A DNA stretch of 64,000 nucleotides from IMG/VR virus record IMGVR_UViG_3300032288_004702, positions 62,001-126,000 of that record; one strand, written 5' to 3'. Shown in pieces: positions 37,920 to 45,724 of this stretch (its first letter is position 1; each line of letters starts with the position of its first letter). The DNA is from a virus. A model generated the notes under the pieces. That model ran no database searches. It saw nothing but the letters and a program-made list of their open reading frames with translations, and was not told the origin of the DNA. The position numbers and the translations under genes are program-made.

Positions 37920-38018
37920 GAGCGTGACTCTCACGCTCGGGGCAGTGGTGGTACACAGAGTAGATAAGTCTCTGTGACCATTCCCCTCGGGCGGTGGTGG
38001 GTGTCCAAGCCCACCACC
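37920..38018. other. Two strong hairpins in intergenic gap
   Basis: GAGCGTGA (37920-37927) pairs with TCACGCTC (37931-37938) across a 3-nt loop; GGTGGTGGG (37993-38001) pairs with CCCACCACC (38010-38018) across 8 nt. The second lies just downstream of the VWA gene (minus strand) and may end its transcript; no U-run follows. Confidence 0.5.
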
Positions 38019-38036
38019 ACCCTCTCGGGAAGTTAT

Positions 38037-39605
38037 CTACTCCCTCTCGGGGAGCGGTGTCCCCATGTGCTGATAGTAGATGTTTCGGAACATGTACGGA
38101 TACACGCTCTGTGCTTTGCCGTTCACTTTGAGGTTGCGCAACTGCTCAATGGCTTCCTCAATGTGGGGAACCACGATGTAGCGGTGCTGTCGTGCGTAGG
38201 TAATGCACTGCATGGCAAGCAGGTCGGAGAATCCGTCATTTGCTCCACACACTCCACCGTCTGTGACCCACACAAGCGGAGTGTTCTTGTATTGACGATT
38301 CTGAACGCCCCACTCAATAGCGGGGAAGTCCACGCCGTTGCCGTGTCCGTAGTCAATGTATTCCACATTCTCCACCATGCGTCCCTTGTCTGCAACGACC
38401 CATGCGTTCGCACGGTCGCCAGTACCACGACCACGGTCGGAGTAGATGAGGACAGTAGCCCCAGGAGCGTTCTCAATGATTTCTGCGATTTGCTCCGTAG
38501 TGAACGACATGGAACCGCTTGCGTCAATGATGACCATGCCACCACTGCCACGCACCGTCTTGTCAAAGACACGCTTTGCAGGGTCGGTCATGTAGCGGTG
38601 CATGCGCCGTGGGCGAATACCGACATTCGTGGCGATTCGCTTCTTGCCCATTGAGCCGTAGTGGTAGCGAGGCAACGGTTCACGACTGACGACAAGTTCT
38701 GCCCACCGTGTCGCTCCACCGTGTTCTGCTGGTGTCACCTTGCCGTGTGGGTTTCCGTCCCTGTCGCCGTCCTTGCTTTCGCCTTCCTCGTACTCGGCAG
38801 AGTGTTCCTCTTGCTCGTCACCCGATTCGGACTTATCTACTCCCTTTGCGCCAGCCTTGCCAGCCTTCCCCTTCTTGGGGTCGTTCTTGCGAGACTTCGG
38901 CGGTGGGAATGAGGCGAGCCTGTCCACCCACTCTGCCATGCGCTCGGTGTGAATGAATCCGTATGGAGCGACACCCTCGTAGGTGTCGGTGCTTGCGAGT
39001 GTGCGTGTCTGATGAGCCTTGCGCATTTCCTTCACTGCTCGCTTGCCAATGTCCACAAGTGCGTCACCCCATGCTCGGTTGTGCCTGCGGATTCCGTTGA
39101 GGAATGGCTTGTGTCCAGCCGTGTTCGCCGTGGCGATACACATGGCAACTGCGCCTGCCCAGTCTCCCGACTGTGCAAGTTTCTCGCCTGTGGCGAGTTC
39201 GCTTCCGTCAGAGAGGTGCGTCTTGACATCAAAGCCAGCCTGCTGACAGAGGTAGTTCACTCGCAGTTCCTCAACGACTGTCATGGCAGTCTCGGACGCA
39301 ACAGAGCGACCGACAAAGACTTCCATTTGTTCGGTGGTCGGAGACACCTTCGCATGCATCATTTCGTGCGCACGAACGACACGCTCCATTTCACCGTCCA
39401 CGGACGGAGCGAACATGACACGGTGAGTGACATCAGTGCGAGGCTCGCCACGCACTGCACGGCAGTCCTCAACAGTCCAACGCTCATGGGCGAGGTCTTT
39501 ACGACCAAGCATGTTCGGTTCAGGGCGGTGCGCCCCCTTCTCAGACTTATCTACCTGAGAAGGGAACGCCTTGCCCCTGCTGTTCTGTGCAGGAGAGAAC
39601 GACAT
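38037..39605 (-). CDS. VWA-domain protein with HExxH metallopeptidase-like N-terminus
   Basis: 522 aa. N-terminal region has HEMMH (80-84) with a glutamate pair ~30 residues later (E112-E113) compatible with a third zinc ligand. A charged linker (~235-295) follows. C-terminal VWA domain has the MIDAS motif DASGS (361-365) and TDGG (448-451). This combination matches 'putative metallopeptidase/VWA-like' proteins that work with MoxR AAA+ ATPases, and the MoxR gene is immediately upstream (2-nt gap). The repeat AGTAGATAAGTC is translated in frame twice (VDKS at 18-21 and 256-259). Stop codon GAG-TAG is also a repeat copy. Confidence 0.83.
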   Translation of the reverse strand: MSFSPAQNSRGKAFPSQVDKSEKGAHRPEPNMLGRKDLAHERWTVEDCRAVRGEPRTDVTHRVMFAPSVDGEMERVVRAHEMMHAKVSPTTEQMEVFVGRSVASETAMTVVEELRVNYLCQQAGFDVKTHLSDGSELATGEKLAQSGDWAGAVAMCIATANTAGHKPFLNGIRRHNRAWGDALVDIGKRAVKEMRKAHQTRTLASTDTYEGVAPYGFIHTERMAEWVDRLASFPPPKSRKNDPKKGKAGKAGAKGVDKSESGDEQEEHSAEYEEGESKDGDRDGNPHGKVTPAEHGGATRWAELVVSREPLPRYHYGSMGKKRIATNVGIRPRRMHRYMTDPAKRVFDKTVRGSGGMVIIDASGSMSFTTEQIAEIIENAPGATVLIYSDRGRGTGDRANAWVVADKGRMVENVEYIDYGHGNGVDFPAIEWGVQNRQYKNTPLVWVTDGGVCGANDGFSDLLAMQCITYARQHRYIVVPHIEEAIEQLRNLKVNGKAQSVYPYMFRNIYYQHMGTPLPERE

Positions 39606-39607
39606 GA

Positions 39608-40333
39608 CTACTTCACTCCGTCCACTGCGAGAGCGTCAAGAATCTGCTTGGCACGGTTGCCGAATGTCAGTTGGCAGGCTCGCTCCATTCCGACCGACTT
39701 GCGCAACTTGTCCAGTGCCATGAAAGCACGGAGAGAGATACGAGCCTCGCCACCGTCAGCCATGCGAACGGCATAGCCACGCAGGTCGGGAGACAAGCGG
39801 AGAAGTGCGTTCGGGTGCGGTTCGTTGATTCGGATACGAATGGGGAAACGGTCTGCGAGAGCCGTGGGCAGTTCGCTCATGTTCTCAATGTTCGTGGTCA
39901 TCACGGCAGAGAATCCGTCAAGAGGGCGAACAGTCTCGCCAGTCTCGGGGTGCTGGAAGGAAGCCGATTCGGGAGAATCCAGCATGGCGAGGAGTGTTGC
40001 GAACACATCGCCACCTGCCTTATCTACTTCGTCCACGATGAGGCGACCGCCCTTCGTGCCGTTGCCCTTCCATGCTTTGAGAGCCGAGCCGTCAAGCCAC
40101 TGGAAGCCACCGTTCGCTGACGGCATGAAACCGCCCGTGACATCCATGTTGGTCATGTCCTCTGTGCAGACGAGGCGGTATGCGCCAGCCTCGGTGTCTC
40201 CGAACGACAGACCTGCGTAGGTCTTGCCAGTTCCAGCAGGACCGAACAGAATGATTCGGTCAATGCCTGCGTCAAGTGCGTCCTTGACATCTTGCCAGCA
40301 CTGCGGAAGTGCTGTCTCTTGGGTGGTGTCCAT
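39608..40333 (-). CDS. MoxR-type AAA+ ATPase
   Basis: 241 aa from the ATG at 40333 (AAAGGAGCAAAC upstream). Walker A GPAGTGKT (31-38), Walker B RLIVDEVDK (97-105), sensor-1-like region VMTTNIEN. MoxR ATPases remodel or insert metal in partners that carry VWA domains (CbbQ/CbbO, NorQ/NorD, RavA/ViaA, CobS/CobT). Codons for VDK of Walker B coincide with a GTAGATAAG copy. Transcribed with the VWA gene from the promoter at 40371-40400. Confidence 0.87.
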   Translation of the reverse strand: MDTTQETALPQCWQDVKDALDAGIDRIILFGPAGTGKTYAGLSFGDTEAGAYRLVCTEDMTNMDVTGGFMPSANGGFQWLDGSALKAWKGNGTKGGRLIVDEVDKAGGDVFATLLAMLDSPESASFQHPETGETVRPLDGFSAVMTTNIENMSELPTALADRFPIRIRINEPHPNALLRLSPDLRGYAVRMADGGEARISLRAFMALDKLRKSVGMERACQLTFGNRAKQILDALAVDGVK

Positions 40334-40370
40334 GTTTGCTCCTTTGTAAGCGGTTGGTAGGGACACCCAC

Positions 40371-40400
40371 ACAATACCACCTATGGGACAGACTTCCCAA
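40371..40400 (-). promoter_or_regulatory. 18-bp-spacer promoter for MoxR-VWA operon
   Basis: Minus strand TTGGGA, 18 bp containing AGTCTGTCC, TATTGT (40371-40376); 37 nt before the ATG. Confidence 0.8.
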
Positions 40401-40435
40401 ATCGCTTGACACCTTGTGGGGCAAGGGTTTCCGAC

Positions 40436-40628
40436 TTATCTACTCTGTCTGTCTGCCGTGGTGCGCCCGACTTATCTACTCCTGCTGTGGGGTGGTGCGG
40501 TGGGTCTGCGCCGTGCGCCCGACTTATCTACTATCCCCCCGTGCGCCCCTCGCCCACCTCGCCCTCGGGCGTGGAGCCCCGCTGTCTTTGGGGGTCTATT
40601 CGGGCCGGGGCTTCGAGCTACTTATCTA
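40436..40628 (-). repeat. Cassette E1 with four TAGATAA copies
   Basis: TTATCTA at 40436, 40472, 40524 and 40622, all minus orientation. Inner hairpin AGCCCCG (40575-40581)/CGGGGCT (40606-40612). CCCCCCGTG arm at one side only, so the cassette is incomplete on the right. Confidence 0.7.
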
Positions 40629-40653
40629 CTCTGAAAGATGAAAGGAGACTTAT

Positions 40654-41142
40654 CTACTCTTCTTCGTCTTTGGGGTCTGAGATTCGCCACAGACCTTTCT
40701 TGACCTTGATGTAAAGCGGTGATTCGCTGATGTATTTCAGCGTTGTTTGGTATGAGAAACCAGAAACCTCAACAAGTTGTTCAGTGGTGTATTCCTCGCC
40801 CTTATGTTCGTCTGCCCATGAATCAAACTGGCCGTACTTGTCCTTGCGTCGTTCGGTCTTGATAACTCCAGTATTTACTGCGTTCAGGTGCGAGAGGTAT
40901 GACTTGATAAAGGTTGTTAGTACTTCTTCGCTAACGGAGTAGTAGCGGAGCATTGCTGTCGGGTTCCCATTACACCCTTCTCTTTGCCACTTCTCCATGA
41001 CATACAGCGCACGGATAGTTTCCGCTATGCGCCATCTCTCTGCTTGGTTCGCATACCTGTCTTGTGGCTTCTTGTACTTCTTGTCAAACTCTCCGTACAG
41101 CCGTGCGTTCTCTGCGTGTACGAACTCAATAGTAAAGTTCAT
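40654..41142 (-). CDS. Hypothetical protein with C-terminal HTH
   Basis: 162 aa. The N-terminal ~105 residues are helical (AERWRIAETIRALYVMEKW). The last ~45 (YTTEQLVEVSGFSYQTTLKYI, then KVKKGLWRI) resemble a winged helix. Stop GAG-TAG is a repeat copy. Unusually, a cassette arm (CGCGGGGGAGTAGTAGATAAGT split at 41161-41182) lies between promoter and gene, in the 5' leader. Confidence 0.6.
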   Translation of the reverse strand: MNFTIEFVHAENARLYGEFDKKYKKPQDRYANQAERWRIAETIRALYVMEKWQREGCNGNPTAMLRYYSVSEEVLTTFIKSYLSHLNAVNTGVIKTERRKDKYGQFDSWADEHKGEEYTTEQLVEVSGFSYQTTLKYISESPLYIKVKKGLWRISDPKDEEE

Positions 41143-41160
41143 AACATTTCTCCTATTCCG

Positions 41161-41182
41161 ACTTATCTACTACTCCCCCGCG
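41161..41182 (-). promoter_or_regulatory. Cassette arm inside a 5' leader
   Basis: GCGGGGGAGTAG then TAGATAAGT lies downstream of the -10 at 41185-41190. It is the only promoter of this class where the arm is transcribed, so it could act as operator or RNA element. Confidence 0.55.
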
Positions 41183-41184
41183 TG

Positions 41185-41214
41185 ACACTATCACCACTCG
41201 GACAGGCTTCCCAA
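41185..41214 (-). promoter_or_regulatory. 18-bp-spacer promoter
   Basis: TTGGGA (41209-41214), spacer with AGCCTGTCC, TAGTGT (41185-41190); drives 40654-41142. Confidence 0.78.
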
Positions 41215-41285
41215 AGTTGCAAACAAAAACTGAGAATCTGCAAAAAAGAGAAAAATCCTGCTGCCAGTAAGCCCTAGGGCTTGCC

Positions 41286-41299
41286 TTCCGCCACCGTCA
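41286..41299 (-). repeat. TGACGGTGGTGGAA box, copy 7
   Basis: TGACGGTGGCGGAA on the minus strand, ~70 bp upstream of the 41185 promoter. Confidence 0.7.
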
Positions 41300-41510
41300 T
41301 TCGGATTTATTTGATAAATCTCCGCCGCCAGCTCGAGCGTCCTTCTGCGAAAAAATCAAAAAATCGTCAGAGATTTAGACAACCAAGAAACCAATACCGC
41401 GTTTCAGCGGGGCTCCACCCCAGGGAAACGGACCGATGAAGAAAGGGGAGTGCTACCGCCCAACCGAACGGCAACACTCCCCGAGTAGATAAGTGAAAGG
41501 GGGGACTTAT
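41300..41510. other. Intergenic region with partial cassette
   Basis: CGGGGCT half-element (41408-41414), a hairpin GGGGAGTG/CACTCCCC around 41446-41483, and an inverted TAGATAA pair (41486 plus; 41507 minus) that also provides the next gene's stop. No gene seen. Confidence 0.5.
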
Positions 41511-41720
41511 CTACTCTGACCCGATGACCTCAAAGCGGTCGCCCGCTTCCTCTACAAGCCCGAGCCCGCTTCCGCTATCCCACTGGACGAACACTGTTCC
41601 CCAGTCGTCTACGAAATCCACGGTTCCTTCCTCTCCTGCTTTCAGGAGCGTGTAGGGGTCGGAGCAGTAAATGAGTCTGACTCTCTGCCCGACTAGGTGT
41701 TCGTTTCTTGCCCGTCTCAT
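41511..41720 (-). CDS. DUF4314 family protein
   Basis: 69 aa. Matches the DUF4314 pattern: VRLIYCSDPYTLLKAGEEGTV then DDWGTVFVQWDSGSGLGLV and DRFEVI, an SH3-like barrel common in phages and plasmids. Function unknown. Stop GAG-TAG is a repeat. ATGA overlap with the upstream mini-gene. Confidence 0.82.
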   Translation of the reverse strand: MRRARNEHLVGQRVRLIYCSDPYTLLKAGEEGTVDFVDDWGTVFVQWDSGSGLGLVEEAGDRFEVIGSE

Positions 41721-41866
41721 GCTGGAATCTCACTTTCTGTGTTGGTGGTGATGAGAAGTATGCGAATGTCCAAGAGCAGGTCAGTCATCTCTGCCGATGA
41801 CACGATGTCCCTGCCCGAACAGTGGGCTATGGCTTTGTCCACTAAGGCGACCAGTTCCTCGTCCAT
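41717..41866 (-). CDS. 49-aa hypothetical protein
   Basis: Translation MDEELVALVDKAIAHCSGRD... ending NTESEIPA, helical. ATGA overlap with the DUF4314 gene. A TAGATAA copy 4 nt before the ATG is also the stop of the upstream gene. Confidence 0.55.
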   Translation of the reverse strand: MDEELVALVDKAIAHCSGRDIVSSAEMTDLLLDIRILLITTNTESEIPA

Positions 41867-41873
41867 GACTTAT

Positions 41874-42566
41874 CTACTCCCCTTTCTTTCGCTTGGGAGC
41901 CTTGTCAAGCATTTCCTTGTAGGCAACCGTCTTGGTGGCGAGTTGCATGTAGCCGACCGTTGCCAGCAGTGCGTCAGGCAACTTTCCGTGCGATTCAGCC
42001 TCGGGGTTCACATTCCCGACTGAACACATCGGTTCTTCGTCAAATACGGGAAGTCCGTGGTCGTCATAGCGGTACATGCTGGTGATAGACCAAACGCATG
42101 TTGCGTTCCAGTCCACGGCGGTCAAGATGATTCCTTCACGGACTGTTGAGAACGGATTCTCCTTGTAGTCCTTCTCAAAGTCACCCCTGTCGTGGTTCTG
42201 TGCTTCCTCGTCAGTCATGTCCTGCTTTGCGTAGCCCTCAACGAGAACCATGATGAAGTCAAACGGACGAATCGGGAGAGCCTTCACGACATCCTCAAAT
42301 GCGTCATAGATGTCCTCTTTGTGAATGAGGGGAATCATGGCAAGGTGGTACGGCTTTGAGAGTGAGAACTCCTGCTGGTAGTCCAAGCATGCGTCATGGT
42401 CGGGATTCGTTTCGTTGCTCTCAACGGCAACGAGAAGCAGAGGGGGACTGTCCTGCATGGGCTCGTCCTTGCACATTTCCGTCTTGGCAAAGACGGCTCG
42501 GTTGAGCAAATCTTCCATGATTTGCTTCATGTCGTGGTCTATGACCTCGTTATCTCGTGGTTTCAT
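41874..42566 (-). CDS. Hypothetical protein
   Basis: 230 aa, globular: PPLLLVAVESNE, YHLAMIPLIHKEDIYDAFEDV, FDFIMVLVEGYAK, GIILTAVDWNATCVWSI suggest a mixed alpha/beta fold. No family recognised. SD GAAAGGGGC. Stop GAG-TAG is a repeat copy. Confidence 0.65.
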   Translation of the reverse strand: MKPRDNEVIDHDMKQIMEDLLNRAVFAKTEMCKDEPMQDSPPLLLVAVESNETNPDHDACLDYQQEFSLSKPYHLAMIPLIHKEDIYDAFEDVVKALPIRPFDFIMVLVEGYAKQDMTDEEAQNHDRGDFEKDYKENPFSTVREGIILTAVDWNATCVWSITSMYRYDDHGLPVFDEEPMCSVGNVNPEAESHGKLPDALLATVGYMQLATKTVAYKEMLDKAPKRKKGE

Positions 42567-42602
42567 TGGTTGCCCCTTTCAGGCGGTGTGGTTGGTACTG
42601 GA

Positions 42603-42632
42603 AGCATACCATGTCAGGTACAGACTTCCCAA
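42603..42632 (-). promoter_or_regulatory. 18-bp-spacer promoter
   Basis: TTGGGA (42627-42632), spacer with AGTCTGTAC, TATGCT (42603-42608). TAGATAA arm begins 2 nt upstream of the -35. Confidence 0.8.
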
Positions 42633-42686
42633 AGTTATCTACTGACAGTAGGGGTCGGTACAAGCCCCTACACGCCAGCATGATTC

Positions 42687-42908
42687 CTACTTCTCTCCGA
42701 GCAGGTTGTTTACCGAAACTCCGAGAGCAGTGCTTACGGCGAGCAGTGTTGTCACGCTCGGTGCGAATCTTCCGTTCTCAATACGATTCACCGTCTTTCG
42801 GTCAAGCCCTGCACGGTTGGCAAGTTCCAACTGTGACCAGCCCTTCTCTGACCTGTGAACTCGTACTGATTCTGAGATTTGCTCTGTTGATGTTGCTGAT
42901 GTTCCCAT
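42687..42908 (-). CDS. XRE-family (Cro/C1-type) HTH repressor
   Basis: 73 aa. Complete XRE motif: SVRVHRSEKGWSQLELAN, AGLDRKTVNRIENG and PSVTTLLAVSTALGVSV. One of few canonical repressors in the window, so a candidate reader of the dispersed repeats. It follows the DUF1281-like gene with a 48-nt gap containing a TAGATAA copy. Confidence 0.88.
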   Translation of the reverse strand: MGTSATSTEQISESVRVHRSEKGWSQLELANRAGLDRKTVNRIENGRFAPSVTTLLAVSTALGVSVNNLLGEK

Positions 42909-42956
42909 TTGGGATTCCTTTCATTTGGGGGGTTTATGGAGTTATCTACTCCGTTT

Positions 42957-43697
42957 CTAGATGGACGAAATGAATGTGCGTGGCGTTCTCCCTTCTTTCT
43001 TGCAACGGCGAACATAGGCGAGGTGCTTCTTGTATTCCTTCATGCATGTCAGCATGTCGTCATCGCACTGCTCCATGAGATAGTTATTCCACTCGGAATG
43101 GGCTTCCCACCAAGTCTCCAATGCGTCATCGTCTGCGTCCTCTGCTTCTGCCTTGTCAGACAGTTCTCGCAACTCGGGGGTGAGGAAGTTTGGGTCACGC
43201 TCACCAGCCTCAATGACAGTTCCGTTATGAAACACAGACCAGCAAATGAAGGCTCGGGATTCTTCATCCGAGGAAACACCAAAGATGAGGTTCGGATAAA
43301 TCGCAGAAATCTTCTGAATCAGTCCGTCGCAGGGTGACCATGCTGATTCGTACCGTATGGTAATCATGTTTCCAGCAGGTGTCGGGTCGTCTATTTCGGG
43401 TCGGCATGCTCCCCACTTGCTTCCCCAAGTTTCGCAAGCGTCAAGGTAGCCGTCAAAGCCGTCCTTCTCTTTCGTGGCAAACACGCCCATAGTGGTCGTG
43501 ACTTCTTTGCCCTCTGCGTCCTTGTGAGTAGTGGTGATTTCCTTGTGACCCCTCGGGTCAAGTGGAACGAGTTGATTCAGTTCGTACTCGGGGTAGGAGC
43601 GTTCGTTGCTTTCTGCAACCGTTATGTCCTTGACGAACTTGGCGATTTCTCGCTTTGTCCCCATGACTGTCATGTAGTTGTAGCACCAGTTCGGCAT
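42957..43697 (-). CDS. DUF1281-like (ferredoxin-like fold) protein
   Basis: 246 aa. Begins MPNWCYNYMTVMGTKREI, the typical start of this plasmid/phage family; EYELNQLVPLD, WGSKWGACRPE and RYESAWSPCDGLIQKI are its further blocks. Start 43697 is therefore chosen over an in-frame upstream start that would lie before the promoter. Function unknown. Confidence 0.8.
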   Translation of the reverse strand: MPNWCYNYMTVMGTKREIAKFVKDITVAESNERSYPEYELNQLVPLDPRGHKEITTTHKDAEGKEVTTTMGVFATKEKDGFDGYLDACETWGSKWGACRPEIDDPTPAGNMITIRYESAWSPCDGLIQKISAIYPNLIFGVSSDEESRAFICWSVFHNGTVIEAGERDPNFLTPELRELSDKAEAEDADDDALETWWEAHSEWNNYLMEQCDDDMLTCMKEYKKHLAYVRRCKKEGRTPRTFISSI

Positions 43698-43730
43698 TTG
43701 TCTTTCCCTTTCGGCTTGGTGGCTATTCGT

Positions 43731-43760
43731 ACTGTACCACCAGTCGGACAGACTTACATA
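43731..43760 (-). promoter_or_regulatory. 18-bp-spacer promoter, weak -35
   Basis: TACAGT (43731-43736) and spacer with AGTCTGTCC are standard, but the -35 position reads TATGTA. A TGACGGTGGTGGAA box lies 10 nt upstream, perhaps compensating. Confidence 0.72.
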
Positions 43761-43769
43761 ACTTCGCTC

Positions 43770-43783
43770 TTCCACCACCGTCA
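43770..43783 (-). repeat. TGACGGTGGTGGAA box, copy 8
   Basis: Exact copy immediately upstream of the weak-35 promoter. Confidence 0.8.
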
Positions 43784-43855
43784 TTGAGTTATCTACTCTC
43801 GTTCGGGTCTGCGGGATTTATCTACCAGCCCCCCGACCTGCGCCTTCCCCCCAAC

Positions 43856-43974
43856 TTATCTACTACCCCCCCGCTCCGCGCCCCCACCGCCCCTCGGGAC
43901 GGAGCCCCGGCTCGGTTGCGCAATGCGGGGCTCCAAGCTGGAACCCAACGAACGAGTGAAAGAAGTTATCTACT
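43856..43974. repeat. Palindromic cassette E2
   Basis: TTATCTAC arms at 43858 and 43966 (same orientation), inner hairpin AGCCCCG (43905-43911)/CGGGGCT (43926-43932). Confidence 0.72.
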
Positions 43975-44275
43975 CTGCGATGGATGCGTAGATAAGTGAC
44001 ACGCTGGCGAATGAATGTCCAGCACCACGGCCGTACTTGATGAATCGGAGAATCCCACGGATTCCATCGGGCAGGTGCGTGAAGGCTTCGTCCGACCAGC
44101 CGTAGTCATCAAATGGAGAGTTATCTACTGGTTCAGGGGCAAACGAAACGATACGAATCTGAGGCTCGTACTCCCACGCCCAGCGAACATTGCACTCAGC
44201 ACCGACCAGGAGAAGTTCTTTGTGGAAGAACCGATGACGGAAGTACGAGATGATGAGCGAAATGTAGAGAGCCAT
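43970..44275 (-). CDS. Hypothetical protein
   Basis: 101 aa; WEYEPQIRIVSFAPE and GIRGILRFIKYGRGAGHSFA are notable. The repeat is read in frame as VDNS (residues ~50-53), and its stop GCA-GAG-TAG is another copy. No family recognised. Confidence 0.5.
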   Translation of the reverse strand: MALYISLIISYFRHRFFHKELLLVGAECNVRWAWEYEPQIRIVSFAPEPVDNSPFDDYGWSDEAFTHLPDGIRGILRFIKYGRGAGHSFASVSLIYASIAE

Positions 44276-44282
44276 GAGTTAT

Positions 44283-44555
44283 CTACTTCTCATTCCATTC
44301 GGCATAGACACGAATCGCCGACTTTCGCCTGTCATCGGCAGGCATGTTCTTCACGAACTGTGTAAGCGAGGAAAGAATGTCCAGAATGTCGTCCTCTGTC
44401 ATGTCGTGATTCTCCGACATGGATTCGGCAAGCGTCCCATTGGCGTATTCGTCCCAAATAATCGCCATTGCCTCTACTGCGTTCGTGGACAGCGTGAAGT
44501 AGTTGTCCCACAGCATGTCCATTACTTCTATGCGGTCTTGTTCTGTAATCACCAC
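44283..44555 (-). CDS. Hypothetical protein
   Basis: 90 aa, helical (VMDMLWDNYFTLSTNAVEAMAII). Start overlaps the upstream gene by 7 nt; stop AAG-TAG is a repeat copy. Confidence 0.55.
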   Translation of the reverse strand: MVITEQDRIEVMDMLWDNYFTLSTNAVEAMAIIWDEYANGTLAESMSENHDMTEDDILDILSSLTQFVKNMPADDRRKSAIRVYAEWNEK

Positions 44556-44797
44556 AGAACCTCTTGGTGCTTCTCGGTCGTGACTTCCTGAATCTCGGAT
44601 TCGTCAATGCCGTGCTTTATCGCAATGTGCGCTTCGCTCATGTCCTCGGCGTCCTGAATCTCATCGCCTTCTGCGTAGGCGTAGGCGGTGAATGTCTCCA
44701 CCTTCTCGTTGCGCTTCACGATGACCGTTGTGCGGTACAGCACTGGGTCTTTCATGAATGACCGAACCCTGTCGTTGATGGCTTCCATTCTCACCAC
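44549..44797 (-). CDS. Hypothetical protein
   Basis: 82 aa, GTG start with AGAAGGAGC upstream; an ATG 9 nt downstream is the alternative. 'YRTTVIVKRNEKVETFTAYAYAEGDEI' suggests a beta-hairpin fold. Overlaps the end of the 49-aa gene upstream. Confidence 0.58.
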   Translation of the reverse strand: MVRMEAINDRVRSFMKDPVLYRTTVIVKRNEKVETFTAYAYAEGDEIQDAEDMSEAHIAIKHGIDESEIQEVTTEKHQEVLW

Positions 44798-44940
44798 TGC
44801 TCCTTCTTCCAGTTGCGCTTCTCCCGTGTACGGAGAATCCTATGCCACTTCTTGCAGGAATGCTTGCTTCCACGCCCTTTGACGAAATCGCCACAGCAAC
44901 CCCACGGGCAGGACTTGGCGTTCCTCTGTGAGTACATCAT
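44791..44940 (-). CDS. 49-aa basic zinc-finger protein
   Basis: Translation includes SCPWGCCGDFV and SKHSCKKWHR, then a strongly basic tail (RTREKRNWKKEQW). Cys/His spacing suggests a zinc finger. TGA overlaps the next GTG starts. Confidence 0.6.
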   Translation of the reverse strand: MMYSQRNAKSCPWGCCGDFVKGRGSKHSCKKWHRILRTREKRNWKKEQW

Positions 44941-44945
44941 GTTGC

Positions 44946-45134
44946 TCACTTATCTACTCCTTCGCACTGACAGAAATCCGAAACATCGCACTGACACCAG
45001 TCAGCAGGCATTTCGCAATAGAAGCAATACTTCTCATTGTAGGCGTTCTTGTTTGCCGGAATCATGCCACAAGTAGGACACATGGGACGGAACATATCGT
45101 CCAGCATTTCGGAGATGCGCTTCATTTCACCCAT
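44946..45134 (-). CDS. Zinc-ribbon protein
   Basis: 62 aa with MCPTCGM, YCFYCEM and WCQCDV...CQC, eight cysteines. The C-terminal GVDK-stop is a translated repeat (GGAGTAGATAAGTGA). Starts at the stop of the leaderless gene upstream. Confidence 0.65.
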   Translation of the reverse strand: MGEMKRISEMLDDMFRPMCPTCGMIPANKNAYNEKYCFYCEMPADWCQCDVSDFCQCEGVDK

Positions 45135-45406
45135 CAGAAATCGTCGTCCTCTTCCTCGTCCTCGTCCCAGTCGTCCTCGTAGTCATCGTCCAACTGCTGG
45201 TCCACGGAGAACCAGCGCATGACCGTCAGCAGAAGGTTGTCGTAGTTGCCCGAGGTTGCTTCGGCGTGGAAGGCTTCCACTTCGTCACGCAGACCATTCT
45301 GCTTCATGATTCGCTGGACACGCCCGAGAATGGAGAAGGCGTTGCCGTCCTCTCCAACGAGGGGAATGTTGATGTGCGGATACTTGGGTGAGGTGATGTT
45401 GCTCAT
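45134..45406 (-). CDS. Conserved actinophage hypothetical protein, leaderless
   Basis: 90 aa. MSNITSPKYPHINIPLVGEDGNAF is split as strand and helix; 'AEATSGNYDNLLLTVMRW' follows, then an Asp/Glu-rich tail. I recognise the pattern from actinobacteriophage hypothetical proteins. The ATG lies exactly 6 nt after the -10, so the mRNA is predicted to be leaderless. Confidence 0.75.
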   Translation of the reverse strand: MSNITSPKYPHINIPLVGEDGNAFSILGRVQRIMKQNGLRDEVEAFHAEATSGNYDNLLLTVMRWFSVDQQLDDDYEDDWDEDEEEDDDF

Positions 45407-45412
45407 GCCCTC

Positions 45413-45442
45413 ATCATACCAGCCGTGGTACAGGCTTCCCAA
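45413..45442 (-). promoter_or_regulatory. 18-bp-spacer promoter, leaderless
   Basis: TTGGGA (45437-45442), 18 bp, TATGAT (45413-45418), GAGGGC, ATG at 45406. Confidence 0.85.
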
Positions 45443-45451
45443 ATCAGCCCT

Positions 45452-45465
45452 TTCAACCACCGTCA
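45452..45465 (-). repeat. TGACGGTGGTGGAA box, copy 9
   Basis: TGACGGTGGTTGAA, 10 bp upstream of the 45413 promoter. Confidence 0.75.
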
Positions 45466-45531
45466 ATGTGTTGCGAGTTATCTACTACCCCCCCCAGCGC
45501 GTTCCGATTTCCAAAGATTTCCACAACTCGG

Positions 45532-45668
45532 ATTTATCTACTACACCCCCGACTGCGCCTCGCCCCTGTCCGCAGGGAGCCCCGGCCGTTGCAGGGTCCA
45601 GAATCAGGCGGGGCTCCACCCCCAAACGCCCCCACCTGACTGCCTCGGGGTGGGGACTTATCTACTCT
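45532..45668. repeat. Palindromic cassette E3
   Basis: TTATCTA at 45534 and 45658, inner hairpin AGCCCCG (45578-45584)/CGGGGCT (45609-45615); an outward TAGATAA at 45717 follows. Confidence 0.72.
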
Positions 45669-45724
45669 GCTAGTTCTCCCCCCTCGCCCAACCGAAGCGA
45701 GAGGAGAGAGACCTAGTAGATAAG

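Noticed and set aside
39265-39290. MTVVEE within the VWA protein as a copy of the TGACGGTGG box
   Set aside because: The peptide matches but the DNA (ATGACAGTCGTTGAG) does not; coincidence.
43698-43784. MTVVEE... N-terminal extension of the DUF1281-like protein
   Set aside because: It would begin upstream of the gene's own promoter; the family's usual start MPNWCYN lies downstream with an SD.
45407-45466. MTVVERAD extension of the 45134 gene
   Set aside because: The extension spans the promoter; the leaderless ATG at 45406 matches the family N-terminus.
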